Below the pieces are notes generated by a model. The model did not search any database, had not been told where the DNA came from, and saw nothing but the letters and a program-made list of their open reading frames with translations. This document shows, piece after piece, positions 45,693 to 55,196 of a stretch of DNA of 64,000 bases. The number at the start of each line of letters is the position of its first letter. The stretch's first letter is position 1. The position numbers and the translations under genes are program-made. This stretch comes from an uncultured Methylococcaceae bacterium (lineage in GTDB: Bacteria > Pseudomonadota > Gammaproteobacteria > Methylococcales > Methylomonadaceae). The stretch is from the NCBI GenBank assembly GCA_903945375.1, contig CAJAVP010000100.1, positions 62,001 to 126,000 on the forward strand. The letters are read 5' to 3'.

Positions 45693-47390
45693 ATGTTTGA
45701 AAGAATCGTTTGTTTTTCTTTGCAGATTTTAATCGGTCAACTGCTGTTAGTTGGCTGGTTGCCTAATTCGATGGACTTATTTGCACAAACCTATTGGATG
45801 TTCTTAATTGTATTATGGGCAGGGTATCGACTGGGCTGGAAAAGTGTGGTTTGCATGGTTGTCATTGCGGGTGTACAAGCCTTTTATGGTGATTTAAATG
45901 GCGTTGGCGTTTTTGGCAATGAATTTTTGCGGAATTATGGGCTAGGATCAGTGACTTTTCTTTTGAGTCTTCTGATTGCAGGTCTAGTCTCTAATATAAT
46001 TTTTCGCAGCTATCATCAAAGCTCAACCAAATTGGAGAGTTTGCTTAAGGCGGCGAATATTTATCCAGGGTATCCTTTGATTGTTCACCAGTCGGCTACC
46101 AATTTTGCAGTAACGTCAGAGGATGTTACTCAACTCAAATTAATTGAAAGACTAGAAAAATTACTTCTCAATGCGATACCCGATGCGCTGTTTTTGACCC
46201 GATGTAGCAATGGTCAGTTTATAGACGTGAACCATTCTGCTTGTGAAATTCTGGGTTATAGTCATAGTGAGCTACGAACTATGGGGCCAGTCGAAATCGA
46301 TTCACCGGAATTTCAAGGCAAAGTGCCTGAACGGATCAAGGAAATACAAACTCACGGTAATTTGCTTTTTGAGTCTGCACATATCACTAAAACCGGCGAA
46401 GTGATACCGGTTGAAATTAACAGCCAAGTTATTCATTTAGATGGGCATCCCGTTCTAATATCCTTAGCTCGCGACTGTCGTAAGCGTAAACAATCCGAAG
46501 ACGCATTGCATTTAACGGCCAGTGTGTTTGCTCACGCCCGTGAAAGCGTCATTATTGCGGATGTCAGCGGCAATATTATCAATGTCAATAACGCTTTTTG
46601 TGAGTGTACGGGTTATACCCAAGAAGAGGTATTAGGTAAAAATCCGCGCTTCCTGAGTTCAGGTTATCAAAATCGTGAGTTTTATCACGAGATGTGGCAA
46701 ACGATACAAACAAATGGGTCATGGAAAGGTGAGATTTGGAATCGGACTAAGGACGGCGAGATTTATGCGGCATTGCTTAATATCGTTGCTGTGAAAGATG
46801 GACTGGACAATACTACCCACTATATTGGCCTCGCAATCGAAATTACGCATATTCGTGAATATCAAAAATCCCTCGAATATATAGCACAACATGACGTGCT
46901 AACAGGCTTGCCCAATCGTCTCTTATTGAGCGACCGTTTGCGGCAAGCCATTGAAGCATCAAAACGTAATCAGTTAATGCTGGCGGTATGTTATTTAGAT
47001 TTAGATGGCTTTAAACCGATTAATGATAAGTTGGGCCATAAAGCTGGAGATTTTGTTTTGGTTGAAATCGCCAAACGACTGAGTGCAACGGTGCGACAGA
47101 TGGACACCGTGTCTCGTTTGGGTGGCGATGAGTATGTCCTGTTATTGCAGGGTCAAGAGCATGAAAATGATTTACTGTCTTTACTGGATCGCTTGTTAGT
47201 CATTATTTCAGCACCTATTCTTATTGATCAACACACTTGTGCAGTAAGTGCCAGTATTGGCGTTAGCGTGTTTCCGCACCATGCCCAAGACCCTGATACC
47301 TTAATCGCTCGCGCAGATTCGGCAATGTATCGTGCTAAATATCAGGGTAAAAATTGTTATGCTTTGTGGCAATCATTAGCCGCTGACTGA
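45693..47390 (+). CDS. Membrane PAS-PAS-GGDEF diguanylate cyclase
   Basis: The 565-residue protein starts with an integral membrane sensor-like region of about four spans (residues 5-108, MASE-like). Two PAS domains follow (about 150-265 and 275-390; CECTGYTQEEVLGKNPRFLSS in the second is typical, shown here without its last residues) and then GGDEF (about 395-560). The active motif is RLGGDEYVLLL with the usual DGFKPINDKLGHKAGD. There is no RxxD inhibitory site five residues upstream that I can see. It is expected to make c-di-GMP. The signal is unknown; PAS heme or flavin use cannot be told from sequence. Confidence 0.9.
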   Translation: MFERIVCFSLQILIGQLLLVGWLPNSMDLFAQTYWMFLIVLWAGYRLGWKSVVCMVVIAGVQAFYGDLNGVGVFGNEFLRNYGLGSVTFLLSLLIAGLVSNIIFRSYHQSSTKLESLLKAANIYPGYPLIVHQSATNFAVTSEDVTQLKLIERLEKLLLNAIPDALFLTRCSNGQFIDVNHSACEILGYSHSELRTMGPVEIDSPEFQGKVPERIKEIQTHGNLLFESAHITKTGEVIPVEINSQVIHLDGHPVLISLARDCRKRKQSEDALHLTASVFAHARESVIIADVSGNIINVNNAFCECTGYTQEEVLGKNPRFLSSGYQNREFYHEMWQTIQTNGSWKGEIWNRTKDGEIYAALLNIVAVKDGLDNTTHYIGLAIEITHIREYQKSLEYIAQHDVLTGLPNRLLLSDRLRQAIEASKRNQLMLAVCYLDLDGFKPINDKLGHKAGDFVLVEIAKRLSATVRQMDTVSRLGGDEYVLLLQGQEHENDLLSLLDRLLVIISAPILIDQHTCAVSASIGVSVFPHHAQDPDTLIARADSAMYRAKYQGKNCYALWQSLAAD

Positions 47391-47403
47391 TGACATTCTT
47401 TTT

Positions 47404-47438
47404 CGCTCGTTCCAAAGCTCTGGCTTGGGAATGAGCGC
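47404..47438. repeat. Palindromic GCTCGTTCC...GGAATGAGC repeat
   Basis: GCTCGTTCCAAAGC pairs imperfectly with GCTTGGGAATGAGC across a short loop, in the 73-bp gap between two convergent genes. It belongs to the same family as 35699-35805 and may double as a terminator structure. Confidence 0.65.
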
Positions 47439-47463
47439 AAGATAATAATTTTTATGGTTTATC

Positions 47464-48129
47464 TTACCAACACTCAATAGATCTTGTTGAGGCCTGAGTA
47501 TAACGTTTTTGAATAGCGTTAAGCTGCTCGAAGGGTTGATGTGCTTCTTTTATCTGGAGGTAGATTTGAAGTTTAAGTTTGTAGTCGGGTTTAATCTGCG
47601 CGTTAATGCCTTTTCCCTGCATTTGCTTAAGCATCGACTGCGCTCGTACTTCGGTGCTAAAAACGCCAAGCGAGATTTGCACCTCTTCTGGACTAATGCG
47701 CCGTGTAAAAAAGTCGGTGATGCCATGATCTTTGAGCATCTGTATTATCGCTTGATGGTCTTTAGGATTATTTGAACCGGGATAAAACACAATATAGCGT
47801 TCTGCGGGGGATTTATCTTTATGGATGATTTTAATCGTATTTTTGTCGATACGGTTTAACCCGTTCTGTAATTCTGTGGATTCTGTTATGGGGCCTATTT
47901 CAAAACAACTGGCAGGGACGGGCAGTTCTGCTATGGGTGGCGCTGGTGTGATTGCAGCCGTTTCAATTGGCTTGGGTTTAGGGGCTTCGCTGACTAATAG
48001 GATCGGCTCTTGAATCGCCCAAGTCGGTAGGGCCGGTTGGGTATTTTCCGTTTGGAATGCACCCATTTTAAACTGCCACATAAAATAAGTCACATTGATT
48101 ATGCTTAGGATAAAAAACAAGGTTTTCAT
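47464..48129 (-). CDS. SPOR-domain-like membrane-anchored protein
   Basis: A 221-residue protein with an N-terminal hydrophobic anchor (TLFFILSIINVTYFMWQFKM), a Pro/Glu-rich linker (about 25-75) and a C-terminal region resembling a SPOR peptidoglycan-binding domain (about 85-185; RRISPEEVQISLGVFSTEVR, ending its repeat with AQSMLKQMQGKGINAQI). The start overlaps the coaX stop (TAATG), so it is the third gene of a birA-coaX-SPOR operon, a gene order seen in several gammaproteobacteria. A role at the septum or in envelope binding is inferred. Confidence 0.75.
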   Translation of the reverse strand: MKTLFFILSIINVTYFMWQFKMGAFQTENTQPALPTWAIQEPILLVSEAPKPKPIETAAITPAPPIAELPVPASCFEIGPITESTELQNGLNRIDKNTIKIIHKDKSPAERYIVFYPGSNNPKDHQAIIQMLKDHGITDFFTRRISPEEVQISLGVFSTEVRAQSMLKQMQGKGINAQIKPDYKLKLQIYLQIKEAHQPFEQLNAIQKRYTQASTRSIECW

Positions 48130-48857
48130 TATAGGCTATCCATTACTATCGCTAAGCCACGTAAGACTAAGTTGGTCTCTATCGTGACCGGAAGTTTTAA
48201 GTGTTGACCTATTAATTCAGCATCACCACCCGTCAAAATAAGATTACAATCAATGGGTTGTCTTTTTACGACTTGTTCAATAAGACCGATTGCGGCTGCC
48301 AGTGTGCCTGCATAAATGGCGGCTTCTGTACAATTGGCAGGACGCATGTCAAATGACTCGACACTAAAGGGCAGGCTACCGGTTCCAGCTGCTAACGATT
48401 GCTTCATTAAGGTTAAGCCGGGGCATATAAAGCCGCCTAGATGTGAGCCTTCGCTGTCTAATAAATCAAGGGTAATGGCTGTTCCACAATCGACAATGCA
48501 ACAATGTCCGCTATGGTGTCGGCGAGCGGCAACTAAGGCTAGCCAGCGATCGACCCCTAGCTTTTCAGCATTTAAGTAAGCATTATGGACGTTAAACGCC
48601 TTAGCTTGGGCTTTTATGTCATAAATTTTTACATCTTGCCATAATGTTTTGGCTACGGATTTGACGGTGCTTAATAGTTCAGATTGACTGACCCAAGCAA
48701 TGCCAATGGCGCGGGGTCTGCCTAGGTTTGCCCAGGTTTCTAACAACATTTGCCGATTGATTTGAGCGTTGTATAAAGGATTTCCCATCAGTAATTGATC
48801 GTGATGATTTAACGCCCATTTTAATCGGCTATTGCCCATGTCTAGCAGTAAGTTCAC
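48129..48857 (-). CDS. coaX: Type III pantothenate kinase
   Basis: CoaX phosphorylates pantothenate in the first step of CoA synthesis. The 242 residues show the ASKHA-fold motifs LLLDMGNSRLKWAL (phosphate-1), DRWLALVAARR, DCGTAITLDLL (phosphate-2) and LTGGDAELIG. The start codon is GTG, 2 bases after the birA stop. Type III enzymes are distinct from E. coli CoaA and need a monovalent cation. Confidence 0.95.
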   Translation of the reverse strand: MNLLLDMGNSRLKWALNHHDQLLMGNPLYNAQINRQMLLETWANLGRPRAIGIAWVSQSELLSTVKSVAKTLWQDVKIYDIKAQAKAFNVHNAYLNAEKLGVDRWLALVAARRHHSGHCCIVDCGTAITLDLLDSEGSHLGGFICPGLTLMKQSLAAGTGSLPFSVESFDMRPANCTEAAIYAGTLAAAIGLIEQVVKRQPIDCNLILTGGDAELIGQHLKLPVTIETNLVLRGLAIVMDSL

Positions 48858-48859
48858 GG

Positions 48860-49846
48860 CTATTGACCACTAAAACTGACGTCACCAGACGCAAAAGCTT
48901 GGATTTTACCGTCAGGATGTTCAAGTAGTAGAAAGCCTTTGTCATCAATTCCACGCACAATGCCGGTGATCGGCTGGTCGGTAATAAAAAGCTTTGCTGC
49001 TTGATTGATTAGGCAATCATGTTGTCGCCATTCTGCAAGATAAGCATTGATGCCGACATCTTCAAAAACGGTTAATATTTTCAGAAATTCACTTATAAGA
49101 CTAGCGGCCAGTTGGTTTCTGTCGAGCTTGCGTCCGGTGACTTGGTATAAATCCGTCCAAGCTTGGGTGATAGTTTCGGCCTCGTGGTCTGGCATAACTA
49201 CATTTAATCCTAAGCCAATTACGGCGACACAAGGGCCGTCTGTTTCGCCGGTCATTTCAATCAAAATCCCACCGAGTTTTTTGCCTTGGCTGTAAAGGTC
49301 ATTCGGCCATTTTAAACCGATATTATCAATTTGATGCTGCTGTAAGGCTTTGATTACCGCAAGACCAATGGCAAGGCTTAAACCTGTGGCACTCGCATAG
49401 CCTTGATTGAATTGCCATTTTAGGGATAAATAAAGATTACTACCAAATGGCGACACCCAATGCCGTCCGCGCCGACCTTTGCCGGCAGTTTGTGACTCGG
49501 CTAAGCAAACGTGAGCGGTATTAGCTGATGGTGTGGGTTGTTCTAATAAATAACGGTTGGTGGAATCAATTTGTGGATAAATTTCAATGGGGGCAACGAG
49601 GGCTTGAAAGGGTAGGGCAATCAAGGCGTAAATCACTTCGGCATCTAGCCATTGCAAGGGCATATTTAAGCGATAACCTTTGCCGGTGACCGCCGCAAAC
49701 GACAAGCCAATCAGGGTCATGGTGTTGATGTGTTTGCAAATTGCCGAGCGGCTGATACCTAGCGTTTCAGCCAATTCAGTGCCTGAATGAAATTGACCAT
49801 CGACAAGTAGATTTAAAATTTGTTTTTGTTTTTCTGTCAGTGACAC
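48860..49846 (-). CDS. birA: Bifunctional biotin-protein ligase/biotin operon repressor
   Basis: BirA activates biotin as biotinyl-AMP and attaches it to acetyl-CoA carboxylase; the HTH form also represses biotin genes. The 328 residues have an N-terminal winged HTH (about 1-60; SGTELAETLGISRSAICKHI), a ligase core with GKGRRGRHWVSPFGSNLYLS (about 112-131) and KWPNDLY, and a C-terminal SH3-like domain. The start is GTG. No bio operon is nearby. It leads the birA-coaX-SPOR operon. Confidence 0.95.
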   Translation of the reverse strand: MSLTEKQKQILNLLVDGQFHSGTELAETLGISRSAICKHINTMTLIGLSFAAVTGKGYRLNMPLQWLDAEVIYALIALPFQALVAPIEIYPQIDSTNRYLLEQPTPSANTAHVCLAESQTAGKGRRGRHWVSPFGSNLYLSLKWQFNQGYASATGLSLAIGLAVIKALQQHQIDNIGLKWPNDLYSQGKKLGGILIEMTGETDGPCVAVIGLGLNVVMPDHEAETITQAWTDLYQVTGRKLDRNQLAASLISEFLKILTVFEDVGINAYLAEWRQHDCLINQAAKLFITDQPITGIVRGIDDKGFLLLEHPDGKIQAFASGDVSFSGQ

Positions 49847-49878
49847 GGTGTGTAGAGGAATAATATGAAGGAGGGGCT

Positions 49879-50526
49879 CTACCAGCGTTCAGGTAAGCGT
49901 TTTTTTATTTCAATGCGATGATTTTCAATGCTGATATAGCCGCCTTTCTTTAGGTCGTTAAGAATGCGCGTTACCATTTCCCGAGAAGCCCCGACCATTG
50001 TTGAGATTTCTTGATGAGTGACTGGTTCTGATATTTCACGACCATCCGCTTGTGTTTTGACCAAATTAGCCAAGGTTTTGGCAATGCGTCCGTAGACATC
50101 AAGCAAAGCTAAACTACTGACTTGCACAGTGGTATTACGCATCCGTTTGATGACCGTTTTGAGTAATTCAATGGCAATATTAGGGTTACGTTGGATGCAG
50201 TCGAATAAATATGAGCGCGGAAATAGACCAATTTTGCAATCTTCAACAGTCATGACAGACGCTGAGCGAGGTTGTTCATCAAAAAGAGATAATTCGCCGA
50301 ATGTATCGCCCTCGTGAAGAAAATCTAACAATACTTCACGGCCATCTTCATTACTCATAAAGACTTTTAATCGTCCAGATAACACAATGTAAAGTAAGTT
50401 ATTTGAGACATCACTTTGATTAACTAAGGTAGAACCTTTGGGGAAGTGATGAACATGCATACCTGCTTCCAATTCGGTTCGATCTTGATCGGAGAGCGAT
50501 TCGAATAAAGGTACATTTTTAAGCAT
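49879..50526 (-). CDS. Crp/Fnr-family transcriptional regulator
   Basis: The 215-residue protein has a cyclic-nucleotide-binding-like N-terminal domain (about 1-130; DTFGELSLFDEQPRSASV is the phosphate-binding cassette region) and a C-terminal winged HTH (THQEISTMVGASREMVTRIL, about 168-187). It lacks the N-terminal cysteine cluster of FNR, so it is not an oxygen sensor of that kind. The cassette keeps the GELSLF...PRSA pattern of cAMP or c-di-GMP binders (Vfr/Clp-like). AAGGA precedes the ATG. The ligand and targets are unknown. Confidence 0.9.
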   Translation of the reverse strand: MLKNVPLFESLSDQDRTELEAGMHVHHFPKGSTLVNQSDVSNNLLYIVLSGRLKVFMSNEDGREVLLDFLHEGDTFGELSLFDEQPRSASVMTVEDCKIGLFPRSYLFDCIQRNPNIAIELLKTVIKRMRNTTVQVSSLALLDVYGRIAKTLANLVKTQADGREISEPVTHQEISTMVGASREMVTRILNDLKKGGYISIENHRIEIKKRLPERW

Positions 50527-51079
50527 AATTTTTTCCTTGTTGCACAGACTTTTAATATAGAGGAGGGGTAATGGATAGGGGGTGAATATATCACAGCTTT
50601 TGATTTTTTGGTGCGAGAGAGTTATTTGTTTTGATGTAACTATTTGACTCCGGTAATCCCGGTGTGCTCAGAAGGTATACCAGACCGTAACTACTTTTGG
50701 AAAAATATCATGACCGTACCAAACACATCGCGGATTACAACACAGCAATAAATCCATTATATCTATTTTATGATGAGAATTGCTGTCTATACACAACGTT
50801 ATCCACATAAACAGTGTATAGTCCGTAAGTTCAAAAATCTGCGTCTGTGTCTAAATACGGCGTTTTTTACCTTAATCGCTTTCTGAAAGACCTATTTATA
50901 ATTACGCATAATGTATATTATGTTAAATTAAGGCATAACTGGAATGTGGGGTATTGATAATTAGATATTCACCATGTGTCTCTGGTAGATTCAGCAGTCG
51001 TGTTGACTGAGCAAAGTCGATACCAGAAATATCCTGTTTAGACTTCGCTCAGAGCACATTGACTTCCCCACTTGCTCCG
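50527..51079. other. 553-bp gene-free region between lysS and the crp-like gene
   Basis: No ORF or RNA gene is supported. It holds one consensus DnaA-box-like sequence (TTATCCACA, about 50802), a palindromic AT segment (CATAATGTATATTATG, about 50908) and a loose inverted repeat TCTCTGGTA...TACCAGA (about 50980-51028) with GACTGAGC...GCTCAG-type segments. The 5' part must contain the promoter of the crp-like gene. Confidence 0.4.
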
Positions 51080-52582
51080 TTAATTTTTTTGAGTGGGTCG
51101 CATATGTGGAAATAATAAAACATCACGGATAGAGGGTGCGTCTGTGAATAGCATCACTAACCGATCAATGCCAATCCCTTCGCCGGCTGTTGGCGGCATA
51201 CCGTGTTCCAATGCGGTAATATAATCAGCATCAAAGTGCATAGCCTCATCATCACCTGCGTCTTTTTCTTCGACTTGCTTTTGAAAACGTGCAGCTTGAT
51301 CCTCGGCATCGTTTAACTCGGTAAAACCATTGGCAATTTCCCGACCACCTACAAAAAACTCAAAGCGATCAGTAACATGTGGATCAAGATCATTGCGTCT
51401 TGCCAGTGGTGATACTTCAACAGGATACGCAGTGATAAACGTTGGTTGCATTAAACGACTTTCAACTGTCTTTTCAAAAATTTCAATTTGGATTTTTCCT
51501 AACCCATAGCTTTCTTTAACCAAGATACGCAGCTTTTCTGCTACCTGAGTCGCTGCTTCACGGGTTTGAAGATCTGCCGCAGTAAGCTCCGGATTAAAAT
51601 GTAGGATAGATTCCACCACGGTCATACGATTAAAAGGTTTACCAAAATCATATTGCTCACCTTGATAGGTGATGACACTATGCCCCACGACTTCATGCGC
51701 GATACCTTTTAGCATGGCTTCCGTTAAATCCATTAAGTCGTGGTATTCGGCGTAGGCTTGATAAAACTCCAACATTGTAAATTCTGGGTTGTGTCGGGTT
51801 GATAAACCTTCATTACGGAAGTTGCGATTAATTTCAAAAACACGCTCAAAACCACCTACCACTAGGCGTTTTAAATACAACTCCGGCGCAATCCGCAAAA
51901 ACATATCCATGTCTAAGGCATTATGATGCGTAATAAACGGACGTGCTGTTGCGCCACCGGGAATAACTTGCATCATGGGCGTTTCCACTTCCAAAAACTG
52001 GCGATCTATCAAAAATTGACGGATATAGGCAACAATTTTGGAACGAATAAAAAAGGTATTGCGAGATTCCTCACTCATAATCAAATCTAAATACCGTTGT
52101 CGATATTTAATTTCTTGATCGGCAAGGCCATGAAATTTTTCAGGTAATGGTCGTAACGCTTTGGTTAATAAGCGAATACTATCCACTTTAACACTCAATT
52201 CATCGGTTTGAGTTTTAAACAAAACGCCTTCAGCACCAATAATGTCGCCAATATCCCATTTTTTAAATTGTTCGTTGTAAATCCCTTCCGGTAAGGCATC
52301 GCGCGTGACATAAAGCTGAATTTTGCCGGACATATCTTGAATGTGACAAAAACTGGCTTTACCCATCACGCGTCGCGTCATGATTCGACCTGCCAATTTC
52401 ACACGTAATGGCTCAGCTTCGAGTTCTTCTTTGGATTTATGGGCATATTCAGCGAGTAATTCGCCCGCTATTACGTCACGCCGAAAATCAGTAGGAAAGG
52501 CAACGCTTTGATCACGTAGTTCATTTAATTTACTACGTCGTTGTTTGATTTGTTCTTGTTCGTCTTGTTGTAAGTCTGTCAT
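51080..52582 (-). CDS. lysS: Lysyl-tRNA synthetase, class II
   Basis: LysS charges tRNA-Lys. The 500 residues have the N-terminal OB-fold anticodon domain (about 60-165) and the class II core: motif 2 [17 protein letters not shown] (about 258-274) and motif 3 [12 protein letters not shown] (about 470-481). It lies downstream of prfB as in E. coli, but with a PilZ gene in between. The family length is standard. Confidence 0.97.
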   Translation of the reverse strand: MTDLQQDEQEQIKQRRSKLNELRDQSVAFPTDFRRDVIAGELLAEYAHKSKEELEAEPLRVKLAGRIMTRRVMGKASFCHIQDMSGKIQLYVTRDALPEGIYNEQFKKWDIGDIIGAEGVLFKTQTDELSVKVDSIRLLTKALRPLPEKFHGLADQEIKYRQRYLDLIMSEESRNTFFIRSKIVAYIRQFLIDRQFLEVETPMMQVIPGGATARPFITHHNALDMDMFLRIAPELYLKRLVVGGFERVFEINRNFRNEGLSTRHNPEFTMLEFYQAYAEYHDLMDLTEAMLKGIAHEVVGHSVITYQGEQYDFGKPFNRMTVVESILHFNPELTAADLQTREAATQVAEKLRILVKESYGLGKIQIEIFEKTVESRLMQPTFITAYPVEVSPLARRNDLDPHVTDRFEFFVGGREIANGFTELNDAEDQAARFQKQVEEKDAGDDEAMHFDADYITALEHGMPPTAGEGIGIDRLVMLFTDAPSIRDVLLFPHMRPTQKN

Positions 52583-52620
52583 GATGTTGTAAAGTTTAAA
52601 GCTAAATTTAAATAGAGGGA

Positions 52621-52989
52621 TTATTGACCTGATAAGGCAATTAAATCCCGTTCCAATAAGGTACTGTCACCCAGATTAAGTTCTACTAAGCGTCTTAAAT
52701 TGGTAATGCTTTCGATATCGATATGTTCGCACTTAAAACCGACGGTATTATCAACCACATGAGAAACGCTCAATGCCATACGGATTTGAATATCTTCTGA
52801 TAAAGGCAGCGTCAGCGTGTACAGCAGCTCAGAATCTTCTTGCCAGGGAAAATCAAAGCGCAATAAACAGCCTTTAAGCGATAAATCGACAATTTGACAC
52901 GCCCATGTTTGATCATGCGTACTTAACAGTGCATCGGCGGCATAGAAGATGCGATGAAATTGACGGTGGTGTTCAGATTTTATAGTCAT
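52621..52989 (-). CDS. PilZ domain protein
   Basis: A 122-residue single PilZ domain. RQFHRIFY near residue 9 corresponds to the RxxxR c-di-GMP contact, with only one clear Arg pair (R9, R13), and [11 protein letters not shown] (about 34-44) to the D/NxSxxG motif. It should bind c-di-GMP, linking with the two GGDEF proteins in this window, or act as a degenerate receptor. It sits between prfB and lysS in the same direction, 73 and 38 bases away respectively. Confidence 0.8.
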   Translation of the reverse strand: MTIKSEHHRQFHRIFYAADALLSTHDQTWACQIVDLSLKGCLLRFDFPWQEDSELLYTLTLPLSEDIQIRMALSVSHVVDNTVGFKCEHIDIESITNLRRLVELNLGDSTLLERDLIALSGQ

Positions 52990-53062
52990 AAAATTATGTT
53001 TAGCTAGATTGGTATGTAAAAGAAGATAGCAGTTATAGCTGCCCTTCCCTATTTTTTACTGA

Positions 53063-54161
53063 CTACAACCCGCTTTTTAAGCTGGCCTCAATAAATTGAT
53101 CCAAATCGCCATCTAAAACGGCTTGCGTATTACCCGTCTCTACACCCGTACGCAAGTCTTTAATCCGTGATTGATCTAGTACATAAGAGCGAATTTGGCT
53201 ACCCCAACCAATATCTGATTTGCTATCTTCTAAGGCTTGTTGGGTTTCACTGCGTTTACGCATTTCCAACTCATATAACTTCGCCTTGAGTTGCTTCATC
53301 GCGGTATCTTTGTTTTTATGCTGCGAACGGTCACTTTGGCATTGCACCACGGTATTCGTTGGATTGTGCGTAATACGCACCGCTGATTCTGTTCGGTTGA
53401 CATGCTGCCCCCCTGCCCCACTCGCGCGGTAAACATCGATGCGTAAATCAGCAGGATTGATGTCAATATCAATATCATCGTCAATTTCAGGCGAGACAAA
53501 AACTGATGCAAAGGAAGTATGGCGGCGATTGCCGGAATCAAAAGGTGATTTTCTGACGAGACGATGAACACCGGTTTCCGTACGTAACCAACCAAACGCA
53601 TATTCCCCTTCAAAGCGAATCGTGGCACTTTTAATGCCCGCCACATCACCGTCAGATTCTTCTATTAATTCTGTTTTAAAGCCTTTACGTTCACCCCAGC
53701 GTAAAAACATACGTTCTATCATAGAAGCCCAATCTTGAGCTTCAGTACCGCCCGAGCCAGATTGAATATCCAAAAAGGCATTATTCGCATCCATTTCACC
53801 CGAAAACATCCGTCTAAACTCTAAGTCAGCAACCTTTTTTTCAAAATGTGCCAAATCATCGACAACGGTTGTAATGGTTTCCTCATCCTCTTCGTCAACA
53901 GCCATCAACAAAAGCTCTTCAGCATCTGCCATGCCTTGCTCTAACTCTTTAATAGTATTTACAATAATTTCTAATTGTCCGCGTTCTTTACCCAAGGCTT
54001 GGGCTTGGTCTGGCGTATCCCAAATTTTAGGATTCTCCAGCTCACGCATGACCTCGATCAAACGCTCACTTTTTTCATCAAAGTCAAAGATACCTCCTAA
54101 GGGCATCGCCACGACTCTTGAGATCGGCTATTTTATTTTTGATTGGGTTAATTTCTTGCAT
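53063..54161 (-). CDS. prfB: Peptide chain release factor 2 with programmed +1 frameshift
   Basis: RF2 ends translation at UGA and UAA. The gene starts at ATG 54161 ([20 protein letters not shown]), reads 25 codons in the zero frame to CTT, then meets an in-frame TGA (54084-54086). Reading resumes in the +1 frame at GAC (DFDEKSERL) and continues to 53063, giving 365 residues, the E. coli length. The shift site AGGAGGTATCTTTGAC has the internal Shine-Dalgarno sequence and CTTTGAC slip site known for prfB. The catalytic GGQ is in [12 protein letters not shown] and the UGA/UAA-specifying SPF motif in [15 protein letters not shown] one-frame reading from 54112 would lack the true N-terminus. Confidence 0.95.
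54084..54099 (-). promoter_or_regulatory. Programmed +1 frameshift site of prfB
   Basis: On the minus strand the bases read AGGAGGTATCTTTGA, then C. The internal AGGAGG lies 3 bases ahead of CTT, and UGA C is a poor stop context. When RF2 is scarce, ribosomes slip from CUU to UUU and make RF2, an autoregulatory loop established for the E. coli gene. Confidence 0.95.
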
Positions 54162-54457
54162 AATTATCGTCCCTTTAGATACAGTCCAAAATAGGCTGGT
54201 TAACGCTAAAAAGTGCCGGATTATAAACTATAACGTGCTAATTTTCTTGTAAAACTGAAAAAAATCATGGCAATTGCAGATAAAAACACTCACAAACGAT
54301 ATGTTATTGGAAAGATTAATCTGCTTTGTTTGTGACAGTTTGACCTATAATTATCTAAGACAGACACCTAAGCGCTAACCCGTAAGCACCAACGTGTTAA
54401 AACACATCAGCAATAATTATTTTAACAAGCTGATGATTACCCTGAGGAGAGGAACAA

Positions 54458-55048
54458 ATGAAAGAAACAACAAAAAAATTATTAAATTATTTCTTAATTG
54501 GCATTTTGGCAATTATTCCCATCGTCGTGATTTTACAAATCATTATTTTCTTAAAAGGTATGGTTTCAGACCTGTTTAGTTTTGTTTATGGCTATGCTGA
54601 CAGCTATCTTCTGACCAGTATATTTTTTGTTTTAAGCTTTGTGATAGTGGTTTTTATTGGCTACAAAATTGTCAAAACTGGTCGCCCTTGGGTGATTACC
54701 ATTTTTGACCACATCATTGATCGAATTCCCTTTTTAAACACCATCTATCGTGTATTAAAAAAAGTCATCAATATGTTTTCGTCACATGATCAAAAAATTG
54801 CCAAAGAAGTAGTTTATGTGGAATATCCAAGTCCCGGCATTTGGGTACCGGCTTATGTGACCAACCGCTATGAAAATATGTATGTGCTGTTTATACCCAC
54901 CTCCCCCAATCCGACCTCTGGCTTCACGGTGATTGTTGAAAAATCTAAAGTAGTGATGTCCGCAATGGACATTGAAGAAGCAACAAGCTTTATTGTTAGT
55001 GTCGGTGTGGACTATGAAAAATCGCCTGAAATGAGCAATCTGCGTTAA
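54458..55048 (+). CDS. DUF502 integral membrane protein
   Basis: A 196-residue membrane protein with two spans (about 11-33 and 52-75) and a soluble C-terminal domain of the DUF502 family: YPSPGIWVPAYVT and FIPTSPNPTSGFTVIVEKS are the conserved blocks. The function is unknown. A GAGG-containing region precedes the ATG. It is divergent from prfB and upstream of gshA, with no clear operon link. Confidence 0.85.
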   Translation: MKETTKKLLNYFLIGILAIIPIVVILQIIIFLKGMVSDLFSFVYGYADSYLLTSIFFVLSFVIVVFIGYKIVKTGRPWVITIFDHIIDRIPFLNTIYRVLKKVINMFSSHDQKIAKEVVYVEYPSPGIWVPAYVTNRYENMYVLFIPTSPNPTSGFTVIVEKSKVVMSAMDIEEATSFIVSVGVDYEKSPEMSNLR

Positions 55049-55196
55049 GTGATGTCCGAGCCAAGTCGTCGACGATGAGCTTCGACTTGGCTCAGCAAAC
55101 GGATTAAGTTGTTCGCATCGGGATATAATGTTCCTTCAACCTAGCATTCCCTTTATAATGGTAAAACCTACTAGACTACAGGGTACTTACCCCGCT

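Noticed and set aside
49879-50526. FNR-type oxygen sensor controlling the nir operon
   Set aside because: The N-terminal cysteines required for the iron-sulfur cluster are absent, and no clear FNR box was seen upstream of the cd1 gene.
50802-50810. TTATCCACA as a sign of a replication origin
   Set aside because: A single DnaA box, with no cluster, no AT-rich unwinding region tied to it and no dnaA/dnaN/gyrB genes nearby.
53063-54112. Single-frame reading of prfB starting at 54112
   Set aside because: The true N-terminus is encoded upstream in another frame and joined by the programmed shift; residues MAMPLGGIF of this reading do not match RF2.
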